In this document: positions 42,227 to 43,656 of the stretch, piece by piece
Layout: every line of letters begins with the position of its first letter
Position numbering within the stretch: position 1 is the first letter of the stretch
Translations under genes and position numbers: made by a program
NCBI GenBank assembly: GCA_017649895.1
Contig: JAGCFW010000020.1
Span: forward strand, 1-43,656
Direction: 5' to 3'
Source: Alphaproteobacteria bacterium
GTDB taxonomy: Bacteria > Pseudomonadota > Alphaproteobacteria > UBA3830
Length of the DNA stretch: 43,656 nt
Notes under the pieces: model-generated
Database searches by the model: none
Told to the model about the DNA's origin: nothing
What the model saw: only the letters and a program-made list of their open reading frames with translations

Positions 42227-42358
42227 TTTACTCTCCATAAATCATCTAAAATTTTAGCTGATTATTGTTAAATTTCAATTGCTTTTCGAACATTTTTCAA
42301 AATCCGCTAAAAAATCAGGTTGTAATGTGTTAGAGTTTTGCAAAGGGAAAGAAGGATT

Positions 42359-42934
42359 ATGGCAAGCTTATATTTTTATTATTCGGCGATGAATGCGGGT
42401 AAAACCACGTCTTTGTTGCAAACGGATCACAATTATCATGAATGCGGGATGGGAACGGTAATTTTCACGAACGCTATCGACACTCGTTACGGTAAGGGCG
42501 TTATACGATCTCGAATAGGTCTTCAGAAAAACGCGATGACCTATGATAAAGATTTCGATTTCTTCTGCTACGCGAAAGGAGCAAAAAATATCTCGTGCGT
42601 ACTGGTTGATGAGGCACAATTTTTAACAGCCAAACAAGTCGATCAGCTAAGCGACGTTGTCGATTTTCTGAACATTCCCGTGCTGACTTACGGATTGCGT
42701 ACGGATTTTCAGGGAAACTGTTTTGAAGGAAGTCAGAGACTTCTCGCAATTGCAGATATCTTGGTCGAACTTAAAACAGTCTGTTTCTGCGGAAAAAAAG
42801 CCACTATGAACATAAGAATCGATGAAAACGGAAATAAGATCGAAAAAGGCGCACAAATTGATATTGGAGGAAACGAAAAATATATCTCCGTATGTAGAAA
42901 ACATTTCAAAACGGAGAAGAAGATTCGCAAATAA
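42359..42934 (+). CDS. tdk: Thymidine kinase
   Basis: 191 residues, type II thymidine kinase: P-loop AMNAGKT at 10-16, DEAQF at 84-88 with the catalytic glutamate E85, thymidine-binding YGLRTDFQG, and zinc ligands CFCG and a C-terminal CRKH. It phosphorylates salvaged thymidine, which fits a host-dependent cell. ATG at 42359 follows AGAAGGA; the frame's earlier TTG was rejected. Confidence 0.95.
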   Translation: MASLYFYYSAMNAGKTTSLLQTDHNYHECGMGTVIFTNAIDTRYGKGVIRSRIGLQKNAMTYDKDFDFFCYAKGAKNISCVLVDEAQFLTAKQVDQLSDVVDFLNIPVLTYGLRTDFQGNCFEGSQRLLAIADILVELKTVCFCGKKATMNIRIDENGNKIEKGAQIDIGGNEKYISVCRKHFKTEKKIRK

Positions 42935-42990
42935 TGTTTGTTTCCTCTGAGATTATGATATTATTTTTTCGCATATGTATACCTGATGTA

Positions 42991-43440
42991 ATGAAAAGAT
43001 TTGTTTGTGCTGTTTTAGTTTTGTGTTTGTCGAATGAAGTTGTTGAAGCAAAGCAATTCGTCAGCCTGAAGTCGTCAAAAATTAACATGCGCGTCGGTCC
43101 GGGAGATGAGTTTCCGATCAGCTGGGTGTTTCTTCGAGCGGGACTTCCAATGATGTTGATTGCGGAATTTCAACATTGGAGAAAAGTAAGATACTTCGAC
43201 AATACCGAAGGCTGGATGCACAAAAACATGATTTCCGGACGAAATACCGCCATCGTATTAAAAGATAACGCATTGCTTTACAAAAGAGATTCCGAATCGT
43301 ATCCCATCGCTAAGTTGGAGAAAGATGTGGTGGTAAGAGTTCTCGAAAAACGTGATAATTGGGTAAAAGTCGATATCAACAAAATTAAGGGATGGATTTT
43401 GAAGGAAAACCTTTGGGGTGTCAGCGACGATTCCGATTGA
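42991..43440 (+). CDS. Exported SH3_4 (DUF1058)-type protein
   Basis: 149 residues with a signal peptide MKRFVCAVLVLCLSNEVVEA. Two bacterial SH3 units follow: VSLKSSKINMRVGPGDEFPISWVF ... GWMHKNMISGRNTA, and a second ending GWILKENLWGV. This arrangement is a common small periplasmic protein of alphaproteobacteria; such folds bind peptidoglycan or peptides. The start at 42991 was chosen for the signal peptide; the ORF's earlier ATG (42934) overlaps the tdk stop as TAATG and could be used instead. Confidence 0.85.
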   Translation: MKRFVCAVLVLCLSNEVVEAKQFVSLKSSKINMRVGPGDEFPISWVFLRAGLPMMLIAEFQHWRKVRYFDNTEGWMHKNMISGRNTAIVLKDNALLYKRDSESYPIAKLEKDVVVRVLEKRDNWVKVDINKIKGWILKENLWGVSDDSD

Positions 43441-43456
43441 TTGTGTTTTATATAAT

Positions 43457-43521
43457 ATCAAAACAACCCCAAAGGTTAAGATTTTGTTAATTTTAAATTA
43501 CTGTCCGCTCCGCAACCCCCA
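43457..43521 (+). repeat. Dispersed intergenic repeat, copy C, with a CtrA-like box
   Basis: 65 bp matching 21109-21173 at 56 positions. Contains TTAA-N7-TTAA (43476-43490); read on the minus strand it is TTAA-N7-TTAAC. Lies after the SH3 gene and just before a strong hairpin. Confidence 0.6.
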
Positions 43522-43560
43522 TGTATGTTGAAAATACCTAATTGATATATGATTAGAAAA

Positions 43561-43631
43561 GCGGGAGGGTGAACTGACTTGCCCCCTAGGAACTAGACCT
43601 GTTAGGGTGATTAGACCCTCCTGCATTTTTT
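43561..43631 (+). ncRNA. Structured element with terminator-like end, small RNA candidate
   Basis: GCGGGAGGGT (43561-43570) pairs with ACCCTCCTGC (43615-43624) with one G:U; inside, CCCTA (43584-43588) pairs with TAGGG (43603-43607). Six T follow (43626-43631). A CtrA-like box lies 70 bp upstream. It could be a small RNA, a terminator with a large loop, or the end of an insertion sequence (TGAACTGACTTGCCCCC resembles IS3-type ends). Confidence 0.4.
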
Positions 43632-43656
43632 GGCTGTACAGTATCTTAGAGTCTGA

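Noticed and set aside
42250-42271. CtrA-type promoter for the desulfurase-like gene
   Set aside because: Only one half-site (TTAA at 42268-42271) with AAAATT 12 bp away; the other half is GCAA, so I did not list it as a site.
43571-43606. End of an IS3-family insertion sequence
   Set aside because: The sequence resembles such ends, but no transposase or target duplication is visible before the window stops; kept as an alternative only.

Overview
The window looks like part of the chromosome of a low-GC, host-dependent alphaproteobacterium, most like the Holosporales or Paracaedibacter-type endosymbionts of protists. The alphaproteobacterial signs are a DUF2948 protein, an SH3_4-type exported protein, the order lspA / small lipoprotein / M16 protein, TadE-like pilins, and many intergenic copies of the CtrA operator pattern TTAA-N7-TTAA. 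The host-associated signs are ankyrin and LRR proteins, a type VI secretion baseplate operon, many unique exported proteins, and several decayed genes. The taxonomic placement is inferred from gene content only.

Layout. 1-1.8 kb: a membrane-anchored glycosyltransferase and tRNA-Pro. 1.9-10.1 kb: a tightly overlapping minus-strand housekeeping operon, ileS-lspA-tiny lipoprotein-M16-like-pgi-dapF::rnhA-rlmN, behind a sigma70-type promoter. 10.2-15.8 kb: exported repeat proteins, a DUF2948 gene, two tandemly duplicated TadE-like genes with duplicated promoters, and a truncated GtrII-like membrane protein. 15.8-21.1 kb: a degenerate CapD/WbpM-like protein and a broken rpsP-rimM-trmD-rplS cluster in which rplS is on the other strand. 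21.2-24.9 kb: a T6SS operon (Hcp-like gene, tssE, tssF, tssG). 25-30.2 kb: two related exported proteins and two ankyrin proteins. 30.3-33.4 kb: mlaD, phaB, holB and recR. 33.5-34.2 kb: gene relics, including an IS1595-type transposase fragment. 34.2-40.6 kb: six exported or surface proteins, including an M91-protease-like protein without its HExxH, a beta-barrel and a seven-bladed propeller. 40.6-43.7 kb: an initiator tRNA with unusual helices, an exported cysteine-desulfurase-like protein whose tail was rewritten by an 89-bp duplication, tdk, an SH3 protein, and a structured terminal RNA candidate.

The most coherent new signal is regulatory. Housekeeping units (ileS operon, both tRNAs, rpsP) have ordinary promoters with a 17-bp spacer. 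Most exported or surface genes and the T6SS operon instead have TTAA-N7-TTAA (or a one-base variant) followed 11-12 bp later by a -10-like hexamer. This suggests that one CtrA-like regulator drives the host-interaction genes, so secretion machinery, pilins, glycan genes and candidate effectors could be switched on together at one cell-cycle or life-cycle stage. A second theme is enzyme folds that have lost catalytic motifs (M16, CapD/WbpM, M91-like, and a change beside the PLP lysine in the desulfurase).
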